From assembly GCA_016219175.1 (NCBI GenBank), contig JACRCD010000005.1:1-56000 (forward strand): 56,000 nucleotides of DNA. The letters run 5' to 3'. Below the pieces are notes generated by a model. It was not told the DNA's origin and ran no database searches. It saw only the letters and a list, made by a program, of their open reading frames with translations. Position numbers and translations under genes: made by a program. Origin of the DNA: Deltaproteobacteria bacterium. Its GTDB lineage: Bacteria > Desulfobacterota > Desulfobulbia > Desulfobulbales > SURF-16. Positions 36,689 to 45,016 of the stretch are shown here, one piece after another (within the stretch, counting starts at the first letter, position 1; every line of letters begins with the position of its first letter).

Positions 36689-38377
36689 ATGCCGCTCACT
36701 ACCAACAGCCCGGAAAAAACATTAAACGACCTCATTGAGGGAAGCTGCGGGAAATTTCCCCTGCGCCCGGCTTTAAGCATGGCCTTTCAGCAGCCGGTCA
36801 CCTATGGCGAACTCTTTGACAGGATCATCAGGACAGCCACCGTTCTGAAGGATATGGGCCTCAGAAAAAAAGACAAGGTGGCCATTCTGGCCGAGAACTC
36901 CCCCAACTGGGCCGTTGCCTATCTGGGTGTGGTCAGGCTTGGCGCTATCGTGGTCCCCATCCTGCCGGATTTCCCCGAGGCCGATGTGCGGCACATCATA
37001 GCCGACGCCAAGGTGAAGATTCTTTTCACCAGCCAGCGGCTGATAGAAAAAATCTACGAGCTGCGCAACTGTAAAATCCCCTCCATTATCATGCTGGACG
37101 ACAGCCCGCCGGAGCGCGAGTTCGCCAATGTGGAGACCTTCTCCCGCTTTCTCTCCCGCTTCGACCAGCTGCGGAAAAAATATCCGCGGGAAGCGGACAG
37201 GCGGCCGGATGTGGAAGCAGGTGATTTGGCGGCCATCATTTATACCTCCGGCACCTCGGGCCACTCCAAGGCCGTCATGCTCAGCCACGGGAACCTCCAC
37301 GCCAATGTCAGCTCGGCCAACCAGCTTCTCCGCATCACCCCGGAGTGGACCTTCCTGTCCATCCTGCCCATGTCCCACACCTATGAGTTCACCATCGGTT
37401 TTCTGCTGCCCTTGCTCAACGGAGCCCGCATCGTCTATGCCGGCAAAGCGCCGACCCCCACCGTTTTAGAGAGGATCTGCAAAAAGGAAAAGCCCTCGGT
37501 CATGTGCATCGTGCCCATGGTCATGGAAAAAATCTACAAGAAACGGGTGCTCACCGCCCTGGAACAGAACACCCTCCTGAAACTGGCCACCCGGCTGCCC
37601 CTGGTCCGGAGGCAGATCTTCCGGAAGATAGGCCGCAAGCTGCTCGAATTTTTCGGCGGCTCGCTCCAGCTCCTGGCCATCGGCGGGGCGCCGATCAATC
37701 ATGATACGGAAAATTTCCTCAAAGAGGCCAATTTCCCCTACCTCATCGGCTACGGGCTCACCGAGACCTCGCCGCTGCTGGCCGGCGGACCCTTCAAGGA
37801 CCCGGCCATCACCGTCGGCTCCACCGGCAAACCCGTGCCCGGCGTGGAAATCAGAATCGACCACCCGGACCCGCAAAGCGGCATCGGCGAGATCATGGCC
37901 CGGGGCCCCAATGTCATGCAGGGCTATGCCAACCACCCCGAGCTCACCGCCCGGACCATCGACAAGGCGGGCTGGCTGGCCACCGGCGACCTGGGCAGCT
38001 TTGACGAGTTCGGCAACCTGCATATCAAGGGACGGTCAAAAAGCGTGATCGTCCTCAGCAATGGGGAAAACATCTACCCCGAGGCCATCGAGGAAAAGAT
38101 CAACTCCTTCATGCCCGTGGTGGAATCCCTGGTCACGGAAAACAATGACCGGCTGGAGGCCTATGTGTATCTCGATTATGATCTCATTGACCAGAAAACG
38201 AAAAACAGGTCCCATCCGCAGAAAAAAGAGTATATCGCCAGTATCCTCAAGGAGATCCGGCAGACGGTCAATACCCAGCTGCCGCCCTACGCCAAACTGT
38301 ACCAGGTGAACGAGCGCCAGGAACCGTTTATAAAAACCGCCACCCATAAGATAAAACGCTACCTGTACGCAAAATAA
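36689..38377 (+). CDS. AMP-dependent long-chain acyl-CoA ligase (FadD-like)
   Basis: A 562-residue adenylate-forming enzyme. It has the AMP-binding P-loop IIYTSGTSGHSKAVMLSHGN, the GYGLTETSPL motif, the A8 region (TGDLGSFDEFGNLHIKGRSK) and a C-terminal lysine region (IKTATHKIKRY). It activates fatty acids to acyl-CoA via acyl-adenylate. The next gene, 20 bp on, is a FadL-type outer-membrane channel, so the pair probably imports and activates long-chain fatty acids. No strong Shine-Dalgarno precedes the start. Confidence 0.93.
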   Translation: MPLTTNSPEKTLNDLIEGSCGKFPLRPALSMAFQQPVTYGELFDRIIRTATVLKDMGLRKKDKVAILAENSPNWAVAYLGVVRLGAIVVPILPDFPEADVRHIIADAKVKILFTSQRLIEKIYELRNCKIPSIIMLDDSPPEREFANVETFSRFLSRFDQLRKKYPREADRRPDVEAGDLAAIIYTSGTSGHSKAVMLSHGNLHANVSSANQLLRITPEWTFLSILPMSHTYEFTIGFLLPLLNGARIVYAGKAPTPTVLERICKKEKPSVMCIVPMVMEKIYKKRVLTALEQNTLLKLATRLPLVRRQIFRKIGRKLLEFFGGSLQLLAIGGAPINHDTENFLKEANFPYLIGYGLTETSPLLAGGPFKDPAITVGSTGKPVPGVEIRIDHPDPQSGIGEIMARGPNVMQGYANHPELTARTIDKAGWLATGDLGSFDEFGNLHIKGRSKSVIVLSNGENIYPEAIEEKINSFMPVVESLVTENNDRLEAYVYLDYDLIDQKTKNRSHPQKKEYIASILKEIRQTVNTQLPPYAKLYQVNERQEPFIKTATHKIKRYLYAK

Positions 38378-38397
38378 CAGGGGAAAAGGTGGGCAAA

Positions 38398-39660
38398 ATG
38401 AAGAAAAAAATTGCATGCCTGGCAGGATTGGGGATCATGAGCGCGGCAACCGCTTCCGGTTCCGGCTACCGCATCCCGGAGCAGTCCATCAACGGGGTGG
38501 CCCTGAGCAACGCCTATATCGCCCACACGGACGGACCGGACACGGCCTATTACAATCCCGCCAACATGGGCTGGCAGGAGGACCGCTGGCAGCTTGAGGC
38601 CAGCGCCAGCTACATCAATCTGCCCGGCATCGACTACAAGCCCGCCGCCAGCGACAATGTCGACACCTCCAAGACGGAAAACATCGTTATTCCCATGCTG
38701 CACGCGATGTCGCCGGACTACAACAATTTCCGCTTCGGCTTTTCCTTTCTCGTGCCCTACGGACTGTCAAAGAGGTGGCATGACGCCTTTCCCAGAACAT
38801 TTGCCGAGGAATTCACCTTAAATATCCTGGAGGCTAACCCTTCCGTTTCCTACACCTTCCGCGACCGGTTTGCCCTGGCCGCCGGCGCCAGACTCCTGCA
38901 CAGCACCGGCAACGCCCTGAAGAATTCAGGCTTTATCGCGCCGGGCGTCCACGTCAGCAGCGACATGGACGGCGACGCCACATCCTTTGGCTACAACGCG
39001 GCCCTGACCGTCAAACCCGCCAGAAACTGGGTTATAGCCGCCACCTACCGCTCCAAGGCGGAACTCGACCTGAGCGGCGACGCCGTTCTCACCGCCTCCC
39101 ATCCTCTGGCCGGCTCCGGCGCCTACCGGGGTGAGGTGGATGTCACCGCCCCGGCCCCGGCGGTTTTCACCCTCGGCACCTCCTATACCTTTGCGCGGAC
39201 CACGGTGGAGCTGACCTGGGACAGGACCTACTGGTCAATCCATGAAGATCTCGATTTTGACTTCGCCAGCCCCTTAAGCGCTAACCCTTACCTGGACGCC
39301 ATCATGTTTGCCGCCTTCGAGGCGCCGAAGACAAAGAACTGGCGCAACTCCAATGCCTACCGTCTCGGCGTCACTCATAAATACACGGATCGTTTTACCG
39401 CCATGGTCGGCCTGGCCTACGACGAGACCCCCATTCCCGACGACACCCTGGGCTTTGAACTGCCGGACGCCGACGCCCGGCTTTTCTCCTTCGGCGGCCG
39501 CTACCGGCTTGACGACAACCTGGAGGTGGGCGGCGCTTATCTGCTTGATCTGAAAAAAACCAGGAGAATTGATGATCCGGACAACCCCTCCCATATCAAC
39601 GGCAAATTCGAAGACGCCGGGGCCCATGTGGTGACCCTTGGCCTGGTTTACAAATTCTGA
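38398..39660 (+). CDS. Outer-membrane hydrocarbon/fatty-acid transporter, OmpP1/FadL family
   Basis: A 420-residue FadL-family beta-barrel. It has a signal peptide (MKKKIACLAGLGIMSAATAS) and the typical plug opening GYRIPEQSINGVALSNAYIA and DTAYYNPANM. Beta-strands continue to the terminal phenylalanine (TLGLVYKF). The ATG at 38398 is chosen over a GTG three codons upstream because AAGG lies at the right distance. It is probably co-transcribed with the acyl-CoA ligase. Confidence 0.93.
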   Translation: MKKKIACLAGLGIMSAATASGSGYRIPEQSINGVALSNAYIAHTDGPDTAYYNPANMGWQEDRWQLEASASYINLPGIDYKPAASDNVDTSKTENIVIPMLHAMSPDYNNFRFGFSFLVPYGLSKRWHDAFPRTFAEEFTLNILEANPSVSYTFRDRFALAAGARLLHSTGNALKNSGFIAPGVHVSSDMDGDATSFGYNAALTVKPARNWVIAATYRSKAELDLSGDAVLTASHPLAGSGAYRGEVDVTAPAPAVFTLGTSYTFARTTVELTWDRTYWSIHEDLDFDFASPLSANPYLDAIMFAAFEAPKTKNWRNSNAYRLGVTHKYTDRFTAMVGLAYDETPIPDDTLGFELPDADARLFSFGGRYRLDDNLEVGGAYLLDLKKTRRIDDPDNPSHINGKFEDAGAHVVTLGLVYKF

Positions 39661-40127
39661 TTCCCGGAAGAGGCGCTTGCAAAATGAACTTGTGTGTCAT
39701 TCCGAACGCAGTGAGGAATCTTAAATTGCCTTGATTTTATTAGATTTCTCCCTTCGGTCGAAATGACAGGAGGCGCTCTTTTACTTATTTTGCAAGAGCC
39801 TCGGAATACAACCTGGGATAGCCATTAAGACCGCACACAGATGTAATTTTCCTCCCGGCCCGAGGGGACGGAATTTTTTTCGCGTTTTTTACGAAAATCA
39901 TTCTGTCCCCGGATTACTTGCGGCAAACATTCCCATTGACTATTTTCGGAAATTGTTATTTAAGTCTTTTTTACTCAGAGTCGTGGGTGGGCCTGGGTGC
40001 AGTCACCCGCGTGCTCAACAAAAAGCCGTTGCTCACCCTACAAAAAAATAGACGTTTACTCAGCAGGGGTGGCTGCAAGGCTGCTCCTGCTTTTTTTAAT
40101 CTTATTTTGCGGCGAAATATTGTCCCC
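39661..40127. other. Intergenic region with MITE R2 and short palindromes
   Basis: There is no gene here. It contains the second 133-bp MITE (39670-39802), a repeat-derived fragment AAAATCATTCTGTCCCCGG (about 39895) shared with 15335, and a degenerate R4 palindrome (40011-40036). The open frame that extends upstream from 40128 has no protein character and runs through these repeats. Confidence 0.6.
39670..39802. mobile_element. 133-bp MITE, family R2, copy 2 (inverted relative to copy 1)
   Basis: It begins GAGGCGCTTGCAAAAT and ends ATTTTGCAAGAGCCTC: a 16-bp terminal inverted repeat with one mismatch. Length is exactly that of copy 1. It is flanked by GGAA on both sides (39666-39669 and 39803-39806), again a 4-bp duplication. 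The internal sequence is the reverse complement of copy 1 with scattered differences. It starts only 9 bp after the FadL stop codon. Confidence 0.85.
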
Positions 40128-41321
40128 ATGTCAGAAGAAATTTCCCACTTAAAGTCCGGCGACGTCCATATTGTTGAACAGGATGGCCGACAATTCATCC
40201 TGGTGGGCACGGCTCATGTCTCCCGGGAGTCGGTGCAGCTCGTCCGCCAGGTCATTGAAGAGGAGAATCCCGATTGTGTCTGCGTCGAGCTCGACGCCAA
40301 GCGCTACGAATCCCTGTCCGAGAAAAAACGGTGGAAATCCCTTGATCTGAAACAGATCATCCGCAATAAGCAGCTAAGCACCCTGATGATCAATCTGGTG
40401 CTGGCCTCCTACCAGAAAAAACTGGGCGACCAGCTGGGCGTCATGCCCGGCTCGGAACTCCTGGAGGCCGCCACCACCGCCCAGGCCAAAAATATCCCGG
40501 TTTCCCTGTGTGACCGCGACGTGCGGGTCACCATGCGCAGGGCCTGGAAATCCACCTCCTTCTGGCGCAAGAATTATCTGGTCGCCAGCCTCCTGGCCTC
40601 GCTTTTCGAGGAAACGGAAATCACCGAGGAGAAATTAAACGAACTGAAGGAAACCGATGTCCTGTCCGAGCTGCTGGCGGAACTGGGCAAGGCTTTGCCG
40701 GAGCTGAAAACCGTCCTCATCGACGAACGGGACACCTTTCTGGCTGAGAAAATCAAACGGGCCAAGGGACAAAAAATCGTGGCGGTGGTTGGCGCCGGCC
40801 ACATCAAGGGGGTAAAACAGGCCCTGGGAGAAGACCGCTCCAGCCTGATGGAAGAGATCAACACCATCCCGCCCGTCTCTCCGGCCTGGAAAGTGGCGGG
40901 CTGGCTCATCCCGGCCACCATCCTCGGCTCCATCGGCTACATCGGTTACAGCAAAGGGTTTGCCGTGGCCGGAGAAAATATGCTCTACTGGATTCTGGCC
41001 ACCGGTATTCCCGCCGCCATTGGCGCGCTTGTCGGCCTGGCCCATCCGGTCACCATCCTCTCCGCCTTTGTTGCGGCCCCCATCACCACCCTCTCCCCGG
41101 TTATCGGCGTGGGGCATGTCACCGCCTTTGTCCAGGTCATGGTGCAGCCGCCCCTGGTGCATGAGTTTGAATCCGTATTGGGCGACATGTCCAAAATCCG
41201 GCGCTGGTGGGGCAACAAACTGCTCAGGGTCTTTCTGGCCTTCATGCTGCCGACCTTCGGCGGCGTGATTGGCGTCTGGCTGGGCGCCGTTGAAATTTTA
41301 TCAAATCTGACCACACCATAA
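40128..41321 (+). CDS. TraB/PrgY-family membrane protein
   Basis: A 397-residue TraB-family protein. The N-terminal domain carries the family signatures ILVGTAHVSRESVQLV, VCVELDAKRYESL and VAVVGAGHIKGV. It is followed by four to five hydrophobic segments in residues 265-390. TraB-fold proteins include peptide-pheromone inhibitors and predicted metalloproteases. The ATG at 40128 is used because the family N-terminus starts soon after; the 70 in-frame codons upstream run through repeat DNA. It heads a cluster with yhbY and the lyase-family gene. Confidence 0.88.
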   Translation: MSEEISHLKSGDVHIVEQDGRQFILVGTAHVSRESVQLVRQVIEEENPDCVCVELDAKRYESLSEKKRWKSLDLKQIIRNKQLSTLMINLVLASYQKKLGDQLGVMPGSELLEAATTAQAKNIPVSLCDRDVRVTMRRAWKSTSFWRKNYLVASLLASLFEETEITEEKLNELKETDVLSELLAELGKALPELKTVLIDERDTFLAEKIKRAKGQKIVAVVGAGHIKGVKQALGEDRSSLMEEINTIPPVSPAWKVAGWLIPATILGSIGYIGYSKGFAVAGENMLYWILATGIPAAIGALVGLAHPVTILSAFVAAPITTLSPVIGVGHVTAFVQVMVQPPLVHEFESVLGDMSKIRRWWGNKLLRVFLAFMLPTFGGVIGVWLGAVEILSNLTTP

Positions 41322-41327
41322 CTAACC

Positions 41328-41639
41328 ATGAAAAAAAAATCCCTTTCCAGCAAACAGATAAGCTACCTGCGCGGCCTCGGCCATCACCTTGCCCCTGTGG
41401 CCATGATCGGCCAGAATGGTCTGACCACGGAAGTCCTGGACTCCATCAAGGCAGTGCTCACGGCCCACGAGCTGATTAAAATAAAAATCCAGAACACCGC
41501 CTCAATCGAGCGTCATGAAGCGGCGGAGAGCGTGGCCGGCCAGACCGGCGCAACCCTGGTGCAGGTCATCGGCGGAATTGTGCTGCTCTATAAGGCAAAC
41601 AAGGATATCCGGGCAGACAAAAGAATCGTTCTGCCCTGA
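41328..41639 (+). CDS. yhbY: Ribosome-associated RNA-binding protein YhbY (CRS1/YhbY fold)
   Basis: A 103-residue protein with the whole CRM domain: LSSKQISYLRGLGHHL, the GxxG-containing IGQNGLTTEVL, and VIGGIVLLYK. Such proteins bind pre-ribosomal RNA. It lies 6 bp after the TraB-family gene and 21 bp before the lyase-family gene, so an operon is likely. Confidence 0.92.
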   Translation: MKKKSLSSKQISYLRGLGHHLAPVAMIGQNGLTTEVLDSIKAVLTAHELIKIKIQNTASIERHEAAESVAGQTGATLVQVIGGIVLLYKANKDIRADKRIVLP

Positions 41640-41660
41640 CACCGTTAACGGCCGACAACC

Positions 41661-42533
41661 ATGACCAGCCCGCGCCAACAACTGGAAAGATTGCTGTCAG
41701 GTGGGCGGTTGCTGCCCATGCCCTGCTGCTATGACGCGCTCACGGCAAGCCTTGTCGAGCGGGCCGGGTTCCAGCTCACCTTCATGAGCGGCTTTGCTGT
41801 CAGCGCCGCCCGGCTCGGTCTGCCGGACACCGGGCTCATCTCGTACGGCGAGATGCTCGATCAGGGCCGCAACATCTGCGGCCGGGTGAAAATCCCGGTC
41901 ATCGGCGACGCCGACACGGGCTACGGCAACGAGCTGAATGTCAAACGGACCATCGCGGGCTATGCCGCGGCCGGTTTTGCCTGCGCCATGATCGAAGACC
42001 AGCTGCTGCCCAAACGATGCGGCCACACCCAGGGGAAACAGGTGGTGGAGCGGCGCGAAGCCCTGTCCAGGATTAAAGCCGCTGTTGATGCCCGCGAGGA
42101 AGGGGCGGATATTCTCATCATGGCCCGCACCGATGCCAGGGCCACCCATGGCCTGGAGGAAGCCCTTGACCGCTGCCGCGCCTTTGCTGATCTCGGGGCT
42201 GACATCATTTTTCTTGAGGCCCCGGAATCGCTCTCTGAAATGAAACGCTTCTGTGCCGAAATTCCCGGCTGCAAGATGGCCAATATGCTGAAAAACGGCA
42301 GAATCCCCTTTCTATCCCCGCCGGAACTGGAAGAGATGGGCTTTACCATCGCCGCCTATCCGCTCACCCTGCTCAGCGCGGCGGTTTCAGCCATGCAGGG
42401 GGCTCTGGAGGCTCTCAAGGGTGGCGGCTACCCCGATCATCTCGACTTTGCCGGCCTGCGGGAAATAACGGGATTCAATGAGTACAATAGACAGGAAGAA
42501 CGGTACAGGCAGAAGAACTACACAGGTGTTTAG
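41661..42533 (+). CDS. Isocitrate lyase/PEP mutase superfamily enzyme
   Basis: A 290-residue TIM-barrel enzyme. It has the metal-binding DADTGYGN, the loop signature LPKRCGHTQGK (the KRCGH of isocitrate and methylisocitrate lyases) and ARTDAR. Length and motifs fit 2-methylisocitrate lyase (PrpB-like), oxaloacetate decarboxylase or carboxyphosphonoenolpyruvate mutase-like members, which I cannot separate by eye. No other methylcitrate-cycle gene is near. The TAG stop is at the edge of repeat R3 (42532-42633). Confidence 0.87.
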   Translation: MTSPRQQLERLLSGGRLLPMPCCYDALTASLVERAGFQLTFMSGFAVSAARLGLPDTGLISYGEMLDQGRNICGRVKIPVIGDADTGYGNELNVKRTIAGYAAAGFACAMIEDQLLPKRCGHTQGKQVVERREALSRIKAAVDAREEGADILIMARTDARATHGLEEALDRCRAFADLGADIIFLEAPESLSEMKRFCAEIPGCKMANMLKNGRIPFLSPPELEEMGFTIAAYPLTLLSAAVSAMQGALEALKGGGYPDHLDFAGLREITGFNEYNRQEERYRQKNYTGV

Positions 42534-42633
42534 GAGCCGTCACGAAATAACATGGCCATTTCTACTCATTTCGTTACGGCTCCTTATGCCGCTCCGGTAA
42601 ATTCACTGGCCATGTTATTTTTTACAGCGGCTT
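42532..42633. repeat. Composite palindromic repeat R3, complete copy
   Basis: Two nested inverted structures are present. AGGAGCCGTCACGAAAT (from 42532) pairs with ATTTCGTTACGGCTCCT (42568-42584). The longer arm reading AACATGGCC pairs with GGCCATGTT further right (near 42609). The end GTTATTTTTTACAGCGGCT is a diverged inverse of the start. It abuts the stop codon of the preceding gene. It could serve as a transcription terminator as well as a dispersed repeat. Confidence 0.7.
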
Positions 42634-42734
42634 AGCAACCGCTTGCCCAACAAACAGAGATTGCGCACCGACTGAAGACTGAAGACCGAAGGCCATTAGG
42701 GCTGTCGGGTTTGAGGCCCACCGGGAAAAGCCCC

Positions 42735-43520
42735 ATGCAGGAAAAAAAAAGCCCCCTCATCTTACTGACCAATGACGACGGCGTCTACGCCCCCGGCCTG
42801 AGAATACTCTTTGCCGGGTTGCGGGAGACCGGCGAGCCCATTATCGTCGCCCCGGACCGGGACAACAGCGCGGTCAGCCACTCGCTTTCCCTGCACAGGC
42901 CGCTCACGGTCAAGGAGCTGGAGAAAAACATCTATGCCATCAACGGCACCCCGGCCGACTGCGTGACCCTGGGGGTGGAGAAAGTGCTGCCCCGCAGGCC
43001 GGATCTCATTGTCTCGGGCATCAATGCCGGGGCAAATCTGGGACACGACATCAGTTATTCCGGCACGGTATCCGCGGCCAAGGAAGGGACAATCCGCGGC
43101 GTGCCGTCAATTGCCCTGTCCATTTCCGGGGAAGCGCCCTACCAGTTCGACACCGGGATCCAATGCGCCAGGCTCCTGGCCTCCCTCATTCTGACCAGCG
43201 GCATGCCCAATGACTGTTACCTGAACATCAATATCCCGAATGTGAAGGCCGCGGATATCCGCGGCATGAAAATAACCAGGCAGGGAAGAAGAACATACGA
43301 GAACGCGCTGCAGGAACTCTGCGACCCATGGGGGAAACCCTGTTTCTGGATCGGCGGCGGCAGCCCTTCCAGGGAGATGGAATGCGGCACCGATTCCCAT
43401 GAGACGGAAAAAAATTACATCTCCATCACCCCGATCCATGTTGACCTGACAAACTACGAGGCTCTCGACGCCTTGCAGCAATCCTGGGGCGACAGGTTGA
43501 AAGGCTTCTCTTTCAGCTGA
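42735..43520 (+). CDS. surE: 5'/3'-nucleotidase SurE
   Basis: A 261-residue SurE phosphatase with the metal site LLTNDDGVYAPG near the N-terminus. It continues with VAPDRDNSAVSHSLSLHRPL, NGTPADCVTLGV and VSGINAGANLGHDISYSGTV. It dephosphorylates nucleoside monophosphates. The ATG at 42735 is preferred to an in-frame TTG eight codons earlier. Confidence 0.95.
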   Translation: MQEKKSPLILLTNDDGVYAPGLRILFAGLRETGEPIIVAPDRDNSAVSHSLSLHRPLTVKELEKNIYAINGTPADCVTLGVEKVLPRRPDLIVSGINAGANLGHDISYSGTVSAAKEGTIRGVPSIALSISGEAPYQFDTGIQCARLLASLILTSGMPNDCYLNINIPNVKAADIRGMKITRQGRRTYENALQELCDPWGKPCFWIGGGSPSREMECGTDSHETEKNYISITPIHVDLTNYEALDALQQSWGDRLKGFSFS

Positions 43521-43902
43521 GGCGGGCCATCCCCCTTCGGATTCATCCGCGTGCGCAACAAACAGCCGTTGCCACCTTCAGACATCCTGACCTCGAAACG
43601 AAATAATAAGCAGTTATGTTGAGTTCGGAAGATTGACATGAGACCGAAGACTGGCGAAGATTCCGTTTTTCCGTCACCCCCGCATGTCGTTAGCGGGGGT
43701 CCATCGCATTGAAAACACATGGATTCCCGCTTAACTTCCTGCGGGAATGACGGCCTTGGTGTTGCCCTTTTCGGTATCAATGCAAATCTTCCGAGGTCGA
43801 GATGTCTGACCTTACACGTTGCCGGTTTCGCGTAAGGTGGGCATGGGTTTATCATGCCCACCGGTTACGGCGCGATGTTTCACGGAGTTAACGGGAGGAA
43901 CA
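43521..43902. other. Intergenic region made largely of palindromic repeats
   Basis: This stretch between convergent genes has no credible coding sequence. It contains an R4 hairpin at 43551-43575 (GTGCGCAAC / GTTGCCAC). A palindromic block at about 43665-43755 includes CCCCCGCATG, GCGGGGGT, GGATTCCCGC and GCGGGAATGACGG. The perfect hairpin at 43836-43862 completes it. Confidence 0.6.
43836..43862. repeat. Perfect hairpin of family R4
   Basis: GGTGGGCATG (43836-43845) and CATGCCCACC (43853-43862) form 10-bp perfect arms around a 7-bp loop. The same unit occurs in part at 20454-20480 and near 5582. It lies 41 bp from the stop of the small exported protein gene and could double as its terminator. 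Confidence 0.65.
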
Positions 43903-44169
43903 TCACTTTGCCGGAGGAATAACAGCCATCTCCGGCTCTTGCTTGAGCGGCGCGTCAAGCTGCTTGGCGCCGGCATCTTTTTTCAGGGGAGGGATGACGG
44001 CCATGGCCGGTTCTTCCGCCACCTCGCCTTGCGCGGTTGCTTTTTCCGCTGGCCCGGCCGGCGCGGTCTGCCGGCCGGAGTCATCCTGCGGGGAGGCCGC
44101 AACACTCGTGGAGCAGATCAGGAGAGTAAAGCAGATACTGACAAAAAATCCGTTTAAACAATTCTTCAT
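43903..44169 (-). CDS. Small exported Ala/Pro-rich protein
   Basis: An 88-residue protein with a signal peptide (KNCLNGFFVSICFTLLICST, cleaved near SVAAS). The mature part is disordered-looking and ends in a duplicated motif, EPAMAVIPPLK and EPEMAVIPPAK. The ATG at 44169 follows AAGGAAA at normal spacing; upstream in-frame starts would add an unrelated charged leader. I do not recognise a family. It is divergent to cmoA, and the short gap probably holds both promoters. Confidence 0.65.
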   Translation of the reverse strand: MKNCLNGFFVSICFTLLICSTSVAASPQDDSGRQTAPAGPAEKATAQGEVAEEPAMAVIPPLKKDAGAKQLDAPLKQEPEMAVIPPAK

Positions 44170-44287
44170 ATTTTTCCTTAATTTTAAATTGCTACGTTGC
44201 CTAAAAAAAATCATAGCAAAAACCTTCCTGCCGGTATAGATATTTTTACCGATGTGACGGGAAGCCCAATATGACACGAAAACGTTT

Positions 44288-45013
44288 ATGAGCAAAGACA
44301 CTATTTATCAGGATCCCCACCCCCCCTCTGATTTCACCTTCAATGCCAGGGTGGCCGAGGTATTCGACGACATGCTGCAGCGCTCGGTGCCCTGCTACCA
44401 GCAGGTTATCGACATGACGGCCACGCTGCTGGCCAGGTTTGCCGCTGACGGTGACCGGATTTACGACCTGGGCTGCTCCACCGGCACCACGCTCCTGCAC
44501 CTGGCCAGACGCCTGGAAGCAAAAGAGCTGCAATTTACCGGCATAGACAGCTCAAGGGCCATGATCGACAAGGCGGTGCTCAAGGCCGAGATGCTGGCCA
44601 CCCAGAACACCATCCGCTTTGTCCAGGGCGACATCGCGGAGATCGAACTTGAACCCTGCGGCGCCTGCATCCTCAATTACACCCTGCAGTTTATCCGGCC
44701 CATGGCCAGGAAAAAATTCCTGACCCGGCTGCACTCCGCCCTGAAACCGGGCGGCATCCTCATCATCAGTGAAAAGATCATCTCCCATGACCTGCTGCTC
44801 AACCGGACATTCATCGATCTCTACCATGATTTCAAACGGGGTCAGGGCTATACCGAGACGGAGATCGCCAGGAAGCGGGAGGCCCTGGAAAATATCCTCA
44901 TCCCCTTTTCCATCCAGGAAAACATCGCCCTGCTTAAAAAAGCGGGCTTCTCCCATGTGGAGACCTTCTTCCAGTGGTTTAATTTCGCCTCGTTCATGGC
45001 TGTCAAGGATTAA
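44288..45013 (+). CDS. cmoA: Carboxy-S-adenosyl-L-methionine synthase CmoA
   Basis: A 241-residue SAM-dependent enzyme of usual length. Family marks include DFTFNARVAEVFDDMLQRSV, YDLGCSTGTTLLHLA, NYTLQFIRP and ISEKIISHD. It converts SAM and prephenate to carboxy-SAM, used by CmoB for the wobble uridine of tRNAs. It lies 3 bp before cmoB. Confidence 0.95.
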   Translation: MSKDTIYQDPHPPSDFTFNARVAEVFDDMLQRSVPCYQQVIDMTATLLARFAADGDRIYDLGCSTGTTLLHLARRLEAKELQFTGIDSSRAMIDKAVLKAEMLATQNTIRFVQGDIAEIELEPCGACILNYTLQFIRPMARKKFLTRLHSALKPGGILIISEKIISHDLLLNRTFIDLYHDFKRGQGYTETEIARKREALENILIPFSIQENIALLKKAGFSHVETFFQWFNFASFMAVKD

Positions 45014-45016
45014 ATC

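Noticed and set aside
39918-40127. 70-codon N-terminal extension of the TraB-family gene
   Set aside because: It reads through repeat-derived DNA; the family N-terminus begins at the ATG at 40128.
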